A stretch of DNA of 64,000 bases from Limnohabitans sp. 2KL-1 (lineage in GTDB: Bacteria; Pseudomonadota; Gammaproteobacteria; Burkholderiales; Burkholderiaceae_C), in NCBI RefSeq assembly GCF_003063435.1, contig NZ_NESL01000002.1:558001-622000 (forward strand). Reading direction: 5' to 3'. How positions within the stretch are numbered: position 1 is the stretch's first letter; the number at the start of each line of letters is the position of its first letter. Shown piece after piece: positions 36,393-48,608 of the stretch. The notes under the pieces are model-generated. The model ran no database searches. It saw only the letters and a program-made list of their open reading frames with translations, and had not been told where the DNA came from. A program made the translations under genes and the position numbers.

Positions 36393-36632
36393 TCAGAAAC
36401 TCCGAAAAGCATCCAAGGGCAAGCCCTCTTGTTCAACCCGCGCGTTGTAACTGGCAATCGCATCCTGATTTTGCAAATGCCAACGCGCCCAATATTGCCG
36501 CTTGACCTCTTCGGTCAGCAAAGCGTCCACGGTTTTGGATACGTTCATGCCCAATTCCCGCGCCATGGCCAGCACTTCGGCGTTGAGCGACAGGTTGGCC
36601 GGTTTTTTGGGGGCATCTTCAAAGCGCAGCAT
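36393..36632 (-). CDS. ccdA: CcdA family antitoxin
   Basis: The 79-residue protein has an N-terminal ribbon-helix-helix (ANLSLNAEVLAMARELGMNVSKTVDALL). The C-terminal part, RWHLQNQDAIASYNARVEQEG..LDAF, is the segment that in CcdA wraps around CcdB. GGAGG lies six bases before the ATG at 36632; an ATG directly upstream (36635) is too close. Antitoxin first, toxin second is the usual order, and CcdA represses the pair. Confidence 0.85.
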   Translation of the reverse strand: MLRFEDAPKKPANLSLNAEVLAMARELGMNVSKTVDALLTEEVKRQYWARWHLQNQDAIASYNARVEQEGLPLDAFRSF

Positions 36633-36847
36633 CATCAACCTCCGTATTCCATGCGCATAGTTTATACGCATCAATGACCTTGAATTTCCATGACCGGTGA
36701 TGCCAACCGTTGCACACCGACTCGGTTAGCAACGGCCTTCGCATCGTTTTGATGAAACCTGTTTCCAACAGCGAGCAAGTCGTCTGGTATGGCGTTAATC
36801 TGACGGTTTTAAGTTGGTTGTTGGTCAGAAAACAGAGGGCAATTCAT

Positions 36848-36885
36848 AAAAAAACCCTCACCCAATGAAGGGCGAGGGTTTTGGG
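36848..36885 (-). terminator. Rho-independent terminator of the lipoprotein gene
   Basis: Read on the minus strand, AAAACCCTCGCCC pairs with GGGTGAGGGTTTT around a short loop and is followed by T residues, about 45 bases after the stop at 36928. The stretch between it and ccdA holds no gene. Confidence 0.82.
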
Positions 36886-36927
36886 TCATCAAAAAATCGC
36901 CCGCCCATCTGAGCAGGCTTACAACGA

Positions 36928-38739
36928 TCAGTCCAATACTGCAGGCTTGTTGCCCGCCTTCAAAATGGCGTTGATCATGGTTTTGTTAAAAAATGGATTG
37001 CTGCTATTTTTAACTGATGCCAAGCGGAAATGTCCACCATAAAGGTAGCCATCCTTGACCGCGAACATCACCAAATCCCCATTGTCGTTATCAGGCGCTT
37101 GGGCTTTGATGACCAAAATTTCCTGGCCATTGACCATGCGTCTTTCGTAAGTGGCACTGCCCGTTTTGGTGGCGTTGCTTTGGTAACTGCTCCAGAGAGT
37201 GACAGTGCCGCCTGCGGAAGTGCCGCCTGCGTCAAAGCTGAATTGCAAACCACTCCAACCAACGCGCGTGCCCTGTGCGGCGTTGGCCGTCGAATAATGG
37301 CCGATGAATTCAGCCAAACTGGTGAAAGGCACATCCGAGCCGGCGTTGGTTTGAGGATTCCAAACCCATTTGTTAACCTTGTTTCCAGTCCACAAGTTGT
37401 AGCGGTCTTGTGAACTGCTGAAGTCAAACCAGTAAAGCTGCGAACCGCTGGGCATGGTCAGGCTTTCGAAGCCAGTCGGCGGGTAAAGCCCCAACGCCGC
37501 CAAGGTTTGGCCACTGGCATCCACCGTGCGTGCGCTCACTTTTTCAATTTGGCCATTGCAGAGTTTGGCCGTAGCACTGCCAGTGCTGTCGGCGGCATAC
37601 GAGATGGACTGCCCGGCGGGACAATCCTCAGCTACCCAGCCAGAAGCCGTCAAAACCAAGTCCATATTGGTGTTGTTGGCCTGGGACCAGCTCGAGCCCA
37701 CCAATGCGTAATCACGATCCGAAATGATCTTGCCACCGCTACCTTGCAATTTGAAGTAACTTGGCGTGCAGCTGTAATTGGCAGTTGCTGATCCACAACT
37801 TTCCAACACATGTTCGGCCGAGTAAATACCTTGCTCAATGATGGTCACCACCGATGCTGCGGGAGCACTGTTGCTGACCTTTTTGGCTTCGGCCACCAAA
37901 TTTGCAGTGACAGGTTTGGCGGCGTCTGTTTTTAAGGCCGCCTTGACCAATTCAAGCGGCTTGGCCGTGCTGTTGGTCTGCTTGGCCGTGGCATATGCAG
38001 CTTGCAGATCGATTACTTCGGTTTGCAAATAGGTCAATGCGGCCAACAAGGCGTCTTTGTCGGTGGCTTTGCTGGCGGTGTCGGCCAGAGCAGCCGCTTT
38101 GACGCCGCCAATGGCGACCGCCAGCATTTGTGCTTTTTCGGTCAAGGCTGCGTCTTTTTTGGCCACAAAGTCCTGGCGAAGGTCAGTGTTTGCGGCCAAG
38201 CTCAAACGCTCGCGCACGTACTTCTCCGCCGTGTCCAAGGTGGTGTTACCCGAAATCATCTCGTGCGAGACCAGGGTGGTCAGCGGACTGATCACAGCGC
38301 CAGTGACAGAGCTGCCATCGGTTTTAACAAAAGCGCCCGCAGGTGAGAGCAAGCTAAACGCCGATTTGCCTGCTTCGGCCAAAGTTTTGCCGCCATCGTC
38401 GGCGTCTTTGGCCGTGCTTGGCACCACGGTCAACAAATGGGCCGCCTTGATTTTGTCAGCGGCCAAACCCGTCACGACCAAGCTGAAGGCGCCATCCGCC
38501 TTGCTGGTGGCCATGGGCTCGCCGCTGTCGCACTGCAAATTGCCATTCATGTCCAAACAAACGTTGGCCCCTTCGATGTAACCGTCAATCACGGTACCTG
38601 CAAAACTGGTGACTGTTGCAGTACCGCCGCCAGAATCTGTGTTGTTGTTAGCGGCGGTGCTGCCACCGCCGCCGCAGGCAGTCAGCAAAGCCAGAGATAG
38701 GACCGACAGGACGGGAAGAGCTTGTGCGATGCGTTTCAT
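36928..38739 (-). CDS. Large secreted lipoprotein of unknown function
   Basis: The 603-residue protein has a lipoprotein signal (VLSLALLTAC; Cys near residue 22) followed by Gly/Ser/Asn-rich linker. The N-terminal third holds a segment GTVIDGYIEGANVCLDMNGNLQCDSGEP, a carboxypeptidase-regulatory-like or dockerin-like beta module. The middle is Ala/Lys-rich and helical (about 140-300), and the C-terminal part is beta-rich with aromatic residues. I do not recognise a catalytic domain. It is probably surface-exposed. ATG at 38739 is preceded by GGAG. It is monocistronic with its own terminator. Confidence 0.72.
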   Translation of the reverse strand: MKRIAQALPVLSVLSLALLTACGGGGSTAANNNTDSGGGTATVTSFAGTVIDGYIEGANVCLDMNGNLQCDSGEPMATSKADGAFSLVVTGLAADKIKAAHLLTVVPSTAKDADDGGKTLAEAGKSAFSLLSPAGAFVKTDGSSVTGAVISPLTTLVSHEMISGNTTLDTAEKYVRERLSLAANTDLRQDFVAKKDAALTEKAQMLAVAIGGVKAAALADTASKATDKDALLAALTYLQTEVIDLQAAYATAKQTNSTAKPLELVKAALKTDAAKPVTANLVAEAKKVSNSAPAASVVTIIEQGIYSAEHVLESCGSATANYSCTPSYFKLQGSGGKIISDRDYALVGSSWSQANNTNMDLVLTASGWVAEDCPAGQSISYAADSTGSATAKLCNGQIEKVSARTVDASGQTLAALGLYPPTGFESLTMPSGSQLYWFDFSSSQDRYNLWTGNKVNKWVWNPQTNAGSDVPFTSLAEFIGHYSTANAAQGTRVGWSGLQFSFDAGGTSAGGTVTLWSSYQSNATKTGSATYERRMVNGQEILVIKAQAPDNDNGDLVMFAVKDGYLYGGHFRLASVKNSSNPFFNKTMINAILKAGNKPAVLD

Positions 38740-39071
38740 GTTTTCTCCGATTGAGCCCCTCAACGCGAGTGGCCATCAAGACAAATGTTAACAATTTAGT
38801 ACTTTTATTTGAATATTTAGTAATTTTTTATTTGTAGACGTCATCTTGGTCCGTGGCAGAGACAGGTATCCGTTTGACATGCCGTCATTTGCGCAAGTTG
38901 ATCACCACCGATCCCACTCATTCGCGTGCTGCGCTGATGCAGCCGTTGGAAACAAGGGCCCGTTCGGGGCTTGCCCGTAAAATAATGCGGTTTAACAACG
39001 CCGACTTTTTCAACTTTTTGAATTTTGTCCGGCCTCAAATTTTTCCACTTCCATCATCTTCAGGATTTCCA
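38740..39071. other. Divergent intergenic region
   Basis: About 330 bases lie between the lipoprotein start and the aminotransferase start. The first 100 bases are very A/T-rich and should carry the lipoprotein promoter. The rest is of average composition, with a second A/T-rich part just before the aminotransferase. The aminotransferase frame is open here but has no protein character. I see no RNA gene. Confidence 0.45.
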
Positions 39072-40268
39072 ATGTCTCTGTTTTCTGCCGTCGAAATGGC
39101 CCCCCGCGACCCGATCCTGGGTCTGAACGAACAATTCAACGCCGACACCAACCCCAACAAGGTCAACCTGGGCGTGGGCGTGTACTTCGACGACAACGGC
39201 AAACTGCCCCTGCTGCAATGCGTGCAAGCGGCCGAGAAAACCATGATGGCCACCCCCACTGCCCGTGGTTACCTGCCCATCGACGGCATCGTGGCCTATG
39301 ACAACGCGGTCAAGGCGCTGGTGTTTGGTGCCGACTCCGACGTGGTGAAGTCCGGTCGCGTCTCCACAGTGCAAGCCATTGGCGGCACGGGCGGCCTGAA
39401 AATTGGTGCCGACTTCCTGAAAAAAGTCAGCCCCAACGCCAAAGTGCTGATTTCTGACCCGAGCTGGGAAAACCACCGCGCCATCTTCGTGAACGCCGGT
39501 TTTGAAGTCGACAGCTATACCTATTACGACGCCGAAAAGCGCGGCGTCAACTTCGACGGCATGTTGGCCAGCCTGAACGCAGCAGCCCCCGGCACCATCG
39601 TCGTGCTGCACGCCTGCTGCCACAACCCCACCGGCTACGACATCACTGACGCGCAGTGGGACCAGGTCATTGCGGTGGTCAAGGCCAAGGGCCTGACAGC
39701 GTTCCTGGACATGGCTTACCAAGGCTTCGGCCACGGCATCGCCGAAGACGGTGCTGTGATCGGCAAATTCGTGGCCGCAGGCCTGAACATCTTCGTGTCC
39801 ACCTCGTTTTCCAAGAGCTTCAGCCTGTACGGCGAGCGAGTGGGTGCCCTGTCGGTGGTGGCCTCCGACAAAGAAGAAGCATCCCGCGTGCTGTCGCAAT
39901 TGAAGATCGCCATCCGCACCAACTACTCCAACCCGCCCATCCACGGCGGCGCGGTGGTGGCGGCTGTGTTGAACAACCCTGAGCTGCGTGCCCAGTGGGA
40001 GCAGGAACTTGCCGAAATGCGTGTGCGCATCAAAGCCATGCGCCAAAAGCTGGTGGACAGCCTCAAAGCCGCCGGCGTGAAGCAAGACATGAGCTTCATC
40101 ACCACCCAGATCGGCATGTTCAGCTACTCGGGCCTGACCAAGGACCAAATGGTGCGCCTGCGCAACGAGTTTGGCGTGTACGGCACCGACACCGGCCGCA
40201 TGTGCGTGGCCGCGCTGAACAGCAAAAACATCGACTACGTCTGCGCTTCGATTGCCAAAGTCGTCTGA
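39072..40268 (+). CDS. Aspartate/aromatic amino acid aminotransferase (class I)
   Basis: The 398-residue PLP enzyme starts with MSLFSAVEMAPRDPILGLNEQFNAD, typical of AspC/TyrB. The PLP lysine lies in STSFSKSFSLYGERVG near residue 247, and the substrate-carboxylate arginine in TGRMCVAAL near 384. Both aspartate and aromatic specificities occur in this subfamily and cannot be separated by eye. ATG at 39072 is chosen; the frame is open upstream but the family starts here. A terminator follows. Confidence 0.92.
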   Translation: MSLFSAVEMAPRDPILGLNEQFNADTNPNKVNLGVGVYFDDNGKLPLLQCVQAAEKTMMATPTARGYLPIDGIVAYDNAVKALVFGADSDVVKSGRVSTVQAIGGTGGLKIGADFLKKVSPNAKVLISDPSWENHRAIFVNAGFEVDSYTYYDAEKRGVNFDGMLASLNAAAPGTIVVLHACCHNPTGYDITDAQWDQVIAVVKAKGLTAFLDMAYQGFGHGIAEDGAVIGKFVAAGLNIFVSTSFSKSFSLYGERVGALSVVASDKEEASRVLSQLKIAIRTNYSNPPIHGGAVVAAVLNNPELRAQWEQELAEMRVRIKAMRQKLVDSLKAAGVKQDMSFITTQIGMFSYSGLTKDQMVRLRNEFGVYGTDTGRMCVAALNSKNIDYVCASIAKVV

Positions 40269-40289
40269 CTTGACTGACATCAAGCTTGC

Positions 40290-40318
40290 AACCGCCCCCG
40301 ACGGGGCGGTTTCTTTTT
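40290..40318 (+). terminator. Rho-independent terminator
   Basis: ACCGCCCC and GGGGCGGT pair around a four-base loop and are followed by TTCTTTTT, about 20 bases after the aminotransferase stop. Confidence 0.88.
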
Positions 40319-40428
40319 GGGCGGTCCGGAAGGTGACTGCCGATTAGGGTCATCACTCCAAAAATTCTGGCCTGAGTCCTGTAGCATTGCTGCACCGCAC
40401 CATATTGCACCCCCAGGGAAATAGTCAC

Positions 40429-41946
<1,518 letters not shown>

Positions 41947-41951
41947 GGCCC

Positions 41952-42641
41952 ATGCCCCCTTCGCACCCCATAGCGCCTGAGACCCAGGCGCTTTTTCTTT
42001 TGATCAACAACGCTTTGCCGCAAACGCAATGCACGCGGTGTGGCTTTCCCGACTGCGCCAGTTATGCGAAGGCCCTGGCTTTGGGCCAGGCCCCGATCAA
42101 CCAATGCCCGCCCGGCGGACAAGCCGGCATTGAACGTTTGGCCGCCCTGACGGGTCAGCCCGTTCTGCCCCTCAACCCTGAGCACGGCACCGAAGGCCCA
42201 CGCCATGTGGCCATCATCGACGAGGCCTGGTGCATTGGCTGCACGCTGTGCATCAAGGCCTGCCCGACCGATGCGATTTTGGGGGCCAACAAGCTGATGC
42301 ACACCGTGATCGAGCCTTGGTGCACGGGCTGCGAGCTGTGCATCCCCGTGTGCCCGGTGGACTGCATCGCGCTGGACAATGTGACCGGCGAAAAAACCGG
42401 CTGGACCGCTTGGTCGCCCGCATTGGCACAGACCGCCCGACAACGCTACGAAGCACGCCAGACACGCCTTGTGCGCGAAGAACAGGTGCACCAAAAGCAA
42501 TTGCTGACCAAAGCTGAGCACAAACTGGCCGACCTGACCGCGCACACCAAGGGCACAGAAAATGCCCCCGAAGTGGACCGCAAGCGCGCCATCATTGAAG
42601 CGGCGCTGGCCAAAGCAAAAGCCCGTCAGACCGGGGTCTGA
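41952..42641 (+). CDS. RnfB-like ferredoxin, orphan and without membrane anchor
   Basis: The 229-residue protein has the RnfB Fe-S module near residues 27-55 (CTRCGFPDCASYAKAL, then NQCPPGG) and two [4Fe-4S] motifs, CIGCTLCIKACP near 94-105 and CTGCELCIPVCP near 124-135. A charged coiled tail follows. The N-terminal membrane helix of true RnfB is missing, and no RnfA, C, D, E or G gene is adjacent. It should be a soluble electron carrier of unknown partner. It lies five bases after phaZ, so it may be co-transcribed with it. The stop codon is inside the terminator stem. Confidence 0.85.
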   Translation: MPPSHPIAPETQALFLLINNALPQTQCTRCGFPDCASYAKALALGQAPINQCPPGGQAGIERLAALTGQPVLPLNPEHGTEGPRHVAIIDEAWCIGCTLCIKACPTDAILGANKLMHTVIEPWCTGCELCIPVCPVDCIALDNVTGEKTGWTAWSPALAQTARQRYEARQTRLVREEQVHQKQLLTKAEHKLADLTAHTKGTENAPEVDRKRAIIEAALAKAKARQTGV

Positions 42642-42651
42642 CGGGCTTTTT
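42617..42651 (+). terminator. Rho-independent terminator overlapping the RnfB-like stop
   Basis: AAAAGCCCGTCAGACC pairs with GGTCTGACGGGCTTTTT. The last codons and the stop of the RnfB-like gene lie within the stem, so translation and termination may influence each other. Confidence 0.85.
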
Positions 42652-42723
42652 CAAGACCCAAGTCTGCGCTGAAGTCAGCGACCAGCAAATCGCTGTAGGT
42701 CGGACCTTCAGGTCCGACACATG

Positions 42724-43206
42724 TCAGTGGGCGTTGCTGGCCAATGCCGCAAAAGCCTTGACCACTTCGGCCGGCGCCTGCACCAATTCGATCAGCACGC
42801 CCTCGCCGCCAATCGGGAACTCGTCGTTCGCCTTGGGGTGCAAAAACGTGATGTCAAAACCGGCCGCGCCCTTGCGGATGCCGCCTGGGGCAAAGCGCAC
42901 GCCTTGCGACGTGAGCCACTCCACTGCCACGGCCAAGTCGTCGATCCACAAGCCAATGTGGTTGAGCGGCGTGGTGTGCACGGCGGGCTTTTTCTCAGGG
43001 TCCAGCGGCTGCATCAGATCGACCTCGACCTTGAACGGGCCGGTGCCGATGGCGCAGATGTCTTCGTCCACGTTCTCGCGTTCGCTTTTGAAGGTGCCGG
43101 TCACTTCCAGGCCGAACATGTCGACCCAGAGTTTTTGCAGGCGCGACTTGTCAGGCCCGCCGATGGCGATTTGCTGGACACCAAGAACCTTGAAGGGACG
43201 TGTCAT
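42724..43206 (-). CDS. VOC family protein, probable methylmalonyl-CoA epimerase
   Basis: The 160-residue protein has two beta-alpha-beta-beta-beta modules of the vicinal-oxygen-chelate fold. It has a first metal His in [17 protein letters not shown] and the C-terminal stretch FLHPK...[10 protein letters not shown], which is the wording of methylmalonyl-CoA epimerases. It starts directly after the pccA stop on the same strand. Mutase, MeaB and both carboxylase subunits precede it, and an epimerase (2S to 2R methylmalonyl-CoA) is the one step otherwise missing from that route. Function is therefore inferred from both motif and context. Another VOC activity cannot be excluded. Confidence 0.78.
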   Translation of the reverse strand: MTRPFKVLGVQQIAIGGPDKSRLQKLWVDMFGLEVTGTFKSERENVDEDICAIGTGPFKVEVDLMQPLDPEKKPAVHTTPLNHIGLWIDDLAVAVEWLTSQGVRFAPGGIRKGAAGFDITFLHPKANDEFPIGGEGVLIELVQAPAEVVKAFAALASNAH

Positions 43207-45255
43207 TTATTCAAACTCCACGATCATCTGGTCCACAGTCAGCGATTCGCCTTTGGCAGCGACCACTTTCTTGACCACGCCGTCTTGCGCGGCAAAGAGC
43301 ACGTTTTCCATCTTCATGGCTTCGATCACGGCCACGCGCTCGCCCGCTTGCACTTTTTGACCGACGGCCACGGCCACATCCACCAGCAAACCTGGCATAG
43401 GTGACAACACAAAGCGGCTCAGGTCGGGCGGTGCCTTGTAGGGCATGAGCTTGTGCAGCTCGGCCATCCGGGGCGACATCACCAGCGCTTCGATGCGGGT
43501 GCCGTTGTGTTGCACTTGCAAGGCCAGCGGGTTCTTCAGCGTGCCGCGTTCGATTTGAGCGGTGAACGGCTTGCCATTGCAGGTGCCTTCAATGCGGATG
43601 TCGTTCAAACGCGAGTTGCTCTCGATCGCATAAGTTTTGCCATCCACGGTGATCTGCGCTTCGCCATGTTTGCCTGCCGACTCGGCCACATGCACTTGCA
43701 CGTAACGGTTTTTGCCGCCCTGCCCCAACTCCACCACGGCGTAGTCCTGGCCAATCTTGACGTCGTAGCCCGGCAACTGACCGCTGAGGTTGGCTGCGCG
43801 TTGGCGTGACTTGCGACGGACAAAAGCGGCCAATGCGGCGAGGAAGTCGTGGTCGTCGTGCGGCACGTCTTCGGCGCGGAAACCCTGGCTGTACTGCTCT
43901 GCGATGAAGCCGGTGTTGAAGTCACCCGACACAAAGCGGGGGTGCGCCAACAAAGCAGCTTGGAACGGGATGTTGGAGCTGATGCCGCGAATGACAAAGC
44001 CGTTCAGGGCTTCGCGCATTTTGGCGATCGCGTCGTTGCGGTCTTTGCCGTGCACGATCAGCTTGGCGATCATCGAGTCGTAGAACATCGGGATCTCGCC
44101 GCCATCTTGCACGCCGGTGTCCACGCGCACGCCCAGCAGGTCGGCGGTGTTGGCTTGGAACATGGTTTGCTTGGGCGTCTGGAAGCGCACCAAGCGACCG
44201 GTGGAGGGCAAGAAATTGCGGAACGGGTCTTCAGCGTTGATACGGCACTCGATGGCCCAGCCGTTGCGTTTCACATCGGCTTGGGTCAGCGTGAGTTTTT
44301 CACCCGCCGCGACGCGGATCATTTGCTCCACCAAGTCGAGGCCCGTGATGGCTTCGGTCACAGGGTGCTCCACTTGCAGGCGGGTGTTCATCTCCAGGAA
44401 GTAGAAGCTTTGGTCTTTGCCGACCACAAACTCGACCGTGCCGGCCGATTGGTATTTCACCGCCTTGGCCAATTGCACCGCCTGCTCGCCCATGGCTTTG
44501 CGGGTGGCTTCGCTGATGAAGGGCGACGGCGCCTCTTCGATCACTTTTTGGTGACGGCGCTGGATCGAGCACTCGCGCTCGTTCAAATAAATCACGTTGC
44601 CGTGGCTGTCGCCCAGCACCTGGATTTCAATGTGACGAGGCTCTTCGACAAACTTCTCGATGAACACCCGGTCGTCACCGAAGCTGTTACGCGCTTCGTT
44701 GCGGCAGGACGTAAAGCCCTCAAAGGCTTCTTTGTCATTGAAAGCGACGCGCAGACCTTTACCGCCGCCGCCTGCCGAGGCCTTGATCATGACGGGGTAG
44801 CCAATGCCCTGGGCAATTTCGACGGCTTTTTCTGCGGTCTCAATCGCGTCGTTCACACCGGGAATGCAGTTCACGCCCGCAGCGCCCGCCAGCTTTTTGG
44901 ACTCGATCTTGTCGCCCATGGCGGCAATCGAGAAGTGACGTGGGCCGATGAAGGCGATGCCTTCGTCTTCGCAGCGCTTGGAGAACTCGGCGTTCTCGCT
45001 CAGGAAGCCATAACCGGGGTGAATGGCTTGTGCGCCTGTGGCCTTGGCTGCGGCGATGATTTTGTCGGCCACCAGGTACGACTCACGCGAAGCCGCAGGG
45101 CCAATCAACACGGCCTCATCGGCCAGCATCACATGACGGGCTTCCTTGTCGGCTTCGGAATAAACGGCCACAGTTTGGATGCCCATCTTTTGGGCAGTGG
45201 CGATGACGCGGCAGGCGATTTCGCCACGGTTGGCAATCAGGATTTTGGTAAACAT
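43207..45255 (-). CDS. pccA: Propionyl-CoA carboxylase alpha subunit (biotin carboxylase and carrier)
   Basis: The 682-residue protein has biotin carboxylase at 1-450 (ILIANRGEIACRV, ATP-grasp SAGGGGKGLR, EMNTRLQVEHPVTE) and a BT linker domain. It ends with a C-terminal biotinyl domain whose Lys lies in AMKMENV near residue 648. It carboxylates biotin for transfer to propionyl-CoA by PccB. A role on acetyl-CoA or methylcrotonyl-CoA is possible, but the adjoining mutase and MeaB genes favour propionyl-CoA. ATG at 45255 is chosen; a repeat block separates it from pccB. Confidence 0.93.
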   Translation of the reverse strand: MFTKILIANRGEIACRVIATAQKMGIQTVAVYSEADKEARHVMLADEAVLIGPAASRESYLVADKIIAAAKATGAQAIHPGYGFLSENAEFSKRCEDEGIAFIGPRHFSIAAMGDKIESKKLAGAAGVNCIPGVNDAIETAEKAVEIAQGIGYPVMIKASAGGGGKGLRVAFNDKEAFEGFTSCRNEARNSFGDDRVFIEKFVEEPRHIEIQVLGDSHGNVIYLNERECSIQRRHQKVIEEAPSPFISEATRKAMGEQAVQLAKAVKYQSAGTVEFVVGKDQSFYFLEMNTRLQVEHPVTEAITGLDLVEQMIRVAAGEKLTLTQADVKRNGWAIECRINAEDPFRNFLPSTGRLVRFQTPKQTMFQANTADLLGVRVDTGVQDGGEIPMFYDSMIAKLIVHGKDRNDAIAKMREALNGFVIRGISSNIPFQAALLAHPRFVSGDFNTGFIAEQYSQGFRAEDVPHDDHDFLAALAAFVRRKSRQRAANLSGQLPGYDVKIGQDYAVVELGQGGKNRYVQVHVAESAGKHGEAQITVDGKTYAIESNSRLNDIRIEGTCNGKPFTAQIERGTLKNPLALQVQHNGTRIEALVMSPRMAELHKLMPYKAPPDLSRFVLSPMPGLLVDVAVAVGQKVQAGERVAVIEAMKMENVLFAAQDGVVKKVVAAKGESLTVDQMIVEFE

Positions 45256-45256
45256 G

Positions 45257-45345
45257 TTCGTTGAGCGATAAGCGTTGAGTGTTGAGCGAAAAATCAGGCG
45301 TGGCGTTGGTTCAATACGCTGAACACTTAACGCCAAACGCTGAAC
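45257..45345. repeat. GTTGAGCG-family inverted repeat block, copy 3
   Basis: The left part has TTCGTTGAGCG, AGCGTTGAGTGTTGAGCG; the right part has the opposed CGCTGAACACTTAACGCCAAACGCTGAAC. The two halves could fold into a hairpin. The block fills the gap between the pccB stop and pccA start. Confidence 0.7.
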
Positions 45346-45346
45346 C

Positions 45347-46879
<1,533 letters not shown>

Positions 46880-46906
46880 GGTGGCTCTCTTTTCTCCAGG
46901 AAGATT

Positions 46907-47938
46907 TCAAATTAACCCAGCGCTTTGACTTTTCGTTTCATAAGCGCCGAGCAGTTGACGGGCAGCCGTCGACGCGGCCAATTGGCCCGTAGCGACTTGC
47001 TGGCTGAGTTGGGGCAGCAGCGTTTGCACACGCGGCTGCGCCCGGAAGTTTTGTTTCAGACCGGCGTCGATGCGCTCCCACATCCACGACAAAGCTTGAT
47101 GTTGGCGGCGCGAGGCCAAGCGGCCATTGCGGGTTTGCAAGCCCTTGAACTCGCTGACGGCCGTCCAAAAGGTGTCCACGCCCTGGCCCAGCAAGGCGCT
47201 CAGCTGCACCACCTTGGGGTGCCACAGCGTGTCGTCAGCATGCGCATGGCCCGAGCCGCCGTGCATGCCCAAGAGCTGCAAGGCGCTGGTGATCTGAAGC
47301 TGCGCCCGGGTGGCGGCGATGGCGTCGATGTCGGCCTTGTTGATGACGACCAGATCGGCGATCTCCATCACACCTTTTTTGATGGCCTGCAAATCGTCAC
47401 CGGCATTGGGCAATTGCATCAGCACAAACATGTCGGTCATGTTGGCCACAGCCGTTTCGGACTGGCCCACGCCCACGGTTTCGACGATCACCACGTCATA
47501 GCCTGCGGCCTCGCACACCAGCATGGATTCGCGGGTTTTTTCGGCCACGCCGCCCAAAGTGCCACTGCTGGGGCTGGGGCGGATGTAAGCGCGTTCGTGC
47601 ACGCTGAGCAACTCCATGCGCGTCTTGTCGCCCAAGATGGAGCCACCCGATACCGTGCTCGACGGGTCCACCGCCAGCACCGCCACGCGGTGGCCTTGGC
47701 CGATCAAATACAAACCCAGTGCTTCAATGAAGGTGGACTTGCCCACGCCCGGCACACCGCTGATGCCCAGACGGAACGCGTTGCCCGTGTGCGGCAGCAT
47801 GGCCGTGAGCAGCTCGTCGGCCAGGGCGCGGTGGTCCGCACGCGTAGATTCCAGCAACGTGATGGCTTTGGCCATGGCGCGGCGCTGCACGGCAGCGTGG
47901 CCGTGCAACAGACCTTGGAGCAATTGATGAGGTGTCAT
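46907..47938 (-). CDS. meaB: Methylmalonyl-CoA mutase-associated GTPase MeaB
   Basis: The 343-residue G3E-family GTPase has Walker [13 protein letters not shown] near residue 59, [18 protein letters not shown] and the NKAD base-recognition motif. MeaB loads and protects the adenosylcobalamin of methylmalonyl-CoA mutase. Its ATG overlaps the stop of the preceding vapC-like toxin gene by four bases (ATGA), an odd coupling since the mutase gene normally stands next to it. Confidence 0.94.
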   Translation of the reverse strand: MTPHQLLQGLLHGHAAVQRRAMAKAITLLESTRADHRALADELLTAMLPHTGNAFRLGISGVPGVGKSTFIEALGLYLIGQGHRVAVLAVDPSSTVSGGSILGDKTRMELLSVHERAYIRPSPSSGTLGGVAEKTRESMLVCEAAGYDVVIVETVGVGQSETAVANMTDMFVLMQLPNAGDDLQAIKKGVMEIADLVVINKADIDAIAATRAQLQITSALQLLGMHGGSGHAHADDTLWHPKVVQLSALLGQGVDTFWTAVSEFKGLQTRNGRLASRRQHQALSWMWERIDAGLKQNFRAQPRVQTLLPQLSQQVATGQLAASTAARQLLGAYETKSQSAGLI

Positions 47939-48354
47939 GTGGCGCTGGCTGGTTGAACCCAGTTCTCCAACTTCAAACCCTCAATCCGCTCAAACTCCCG
48001 CGTGTTGTTGGTCACACAAACGGCATCCAAAGCCAAGGCGTGGCAGCCAATCAACAAGTCCAACTCGCCAATACTTTTGCCTGTTGATCGCAATGCGTGG
48101 TGTTGGCGGGCGTAGTGCCACATGGCGTCTTGCGTCCAGGGCAAAACCCGTACTTCGCTCAGGAACAACTCCAGCACCTTGCGGTTGCGCGCTTTTTGAT
48201 CGCTCTTTTCCACGCCATAAGCCAACTCGGCGGCAACAAGAGCGGACAACACCACACGGTCAGATCCCAGCTCATTCAGGCGCGCCAAAACATTGGGCAC
48301 GCCACGCTGGATGTAGATCACCATGTTGGTGTCGAGCATGTACAGGGAGGACAT
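47935..48354 (-). CDS. vapC: VapC family PIN-domain ribonuclease toxin
   Basis: The 139-residue PIN protein has the acidic residues expected for the metal site: Asp in [10 protein letters not shown] at residues 8-9, Glu in [10 protein letters not shown] near 44, and Asp pair around [13 protein letters not shown] near 98-100, followed by [11 protein letters not shown]. VapC toxins cut tRNA or rRNA. Its start overlaps the vapB stop by one base and its stop overlaps the meaB start by four, so toxin and GTPase are on one coupled message. Confidence 0.9.
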   Translation of the reverse strand: MSSLYMLDTNMVIYIQRGVPNVLARLNELGSDRVVLSALVAAELAYGVEKSDQKARNRKVLELFLSEVRVLPWTQDAMWHYARQHHALRSTGKSIGELDLLIGCHALALDAVCVTNNTREFERIEGLKLENWVQPASAT

Positions 48355-48608
48355 CAGTCGAGGCTTTCGATGTCGTCCGGTGGCAGCGTGTGGTCGCGCT
48401 CGATTTCTTCAGGCATGCCTTCCCAACCGCTCAAAATGGCTTGCAAGCGCGCGCCCCACTCGCCGGGTTCGTCCTTTTTAGGCCGAAGGATGACGGTGTT
48501 GCCCACCTTCTCAATGAACACCTCGGCGGTGTCAAAGCGATAGGCCTTGGGCAGGCGCACCGCTTGGCTGCGCCCTGTGGTGAAAATTTTGGCGGTGTCT
48601 GTGATCAT
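48354..48608 (-). CDS. vapB: VapB family antitoxin (AbrB-like)
   Basis: The 84-residue protein begins with a swapped-hairpin AbrB domain carrying the VapB signature TGRSQAVRLPKAYRF. The acidic C-terminal part (EIERDHTLPPDDIESLD) would bind and inhibit VapC. The start overlaps the stop of the upstream small gene (ATGA). Confidence 0.9.
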   Translation of the reverse strand: MITDTAKIFTTGRSQAVRLPKAYRFDTAEVFIEKVGNTVILRPKKDEPGEWGARLQAILSGWEGMPEEIERDHTLPPDDIESLD

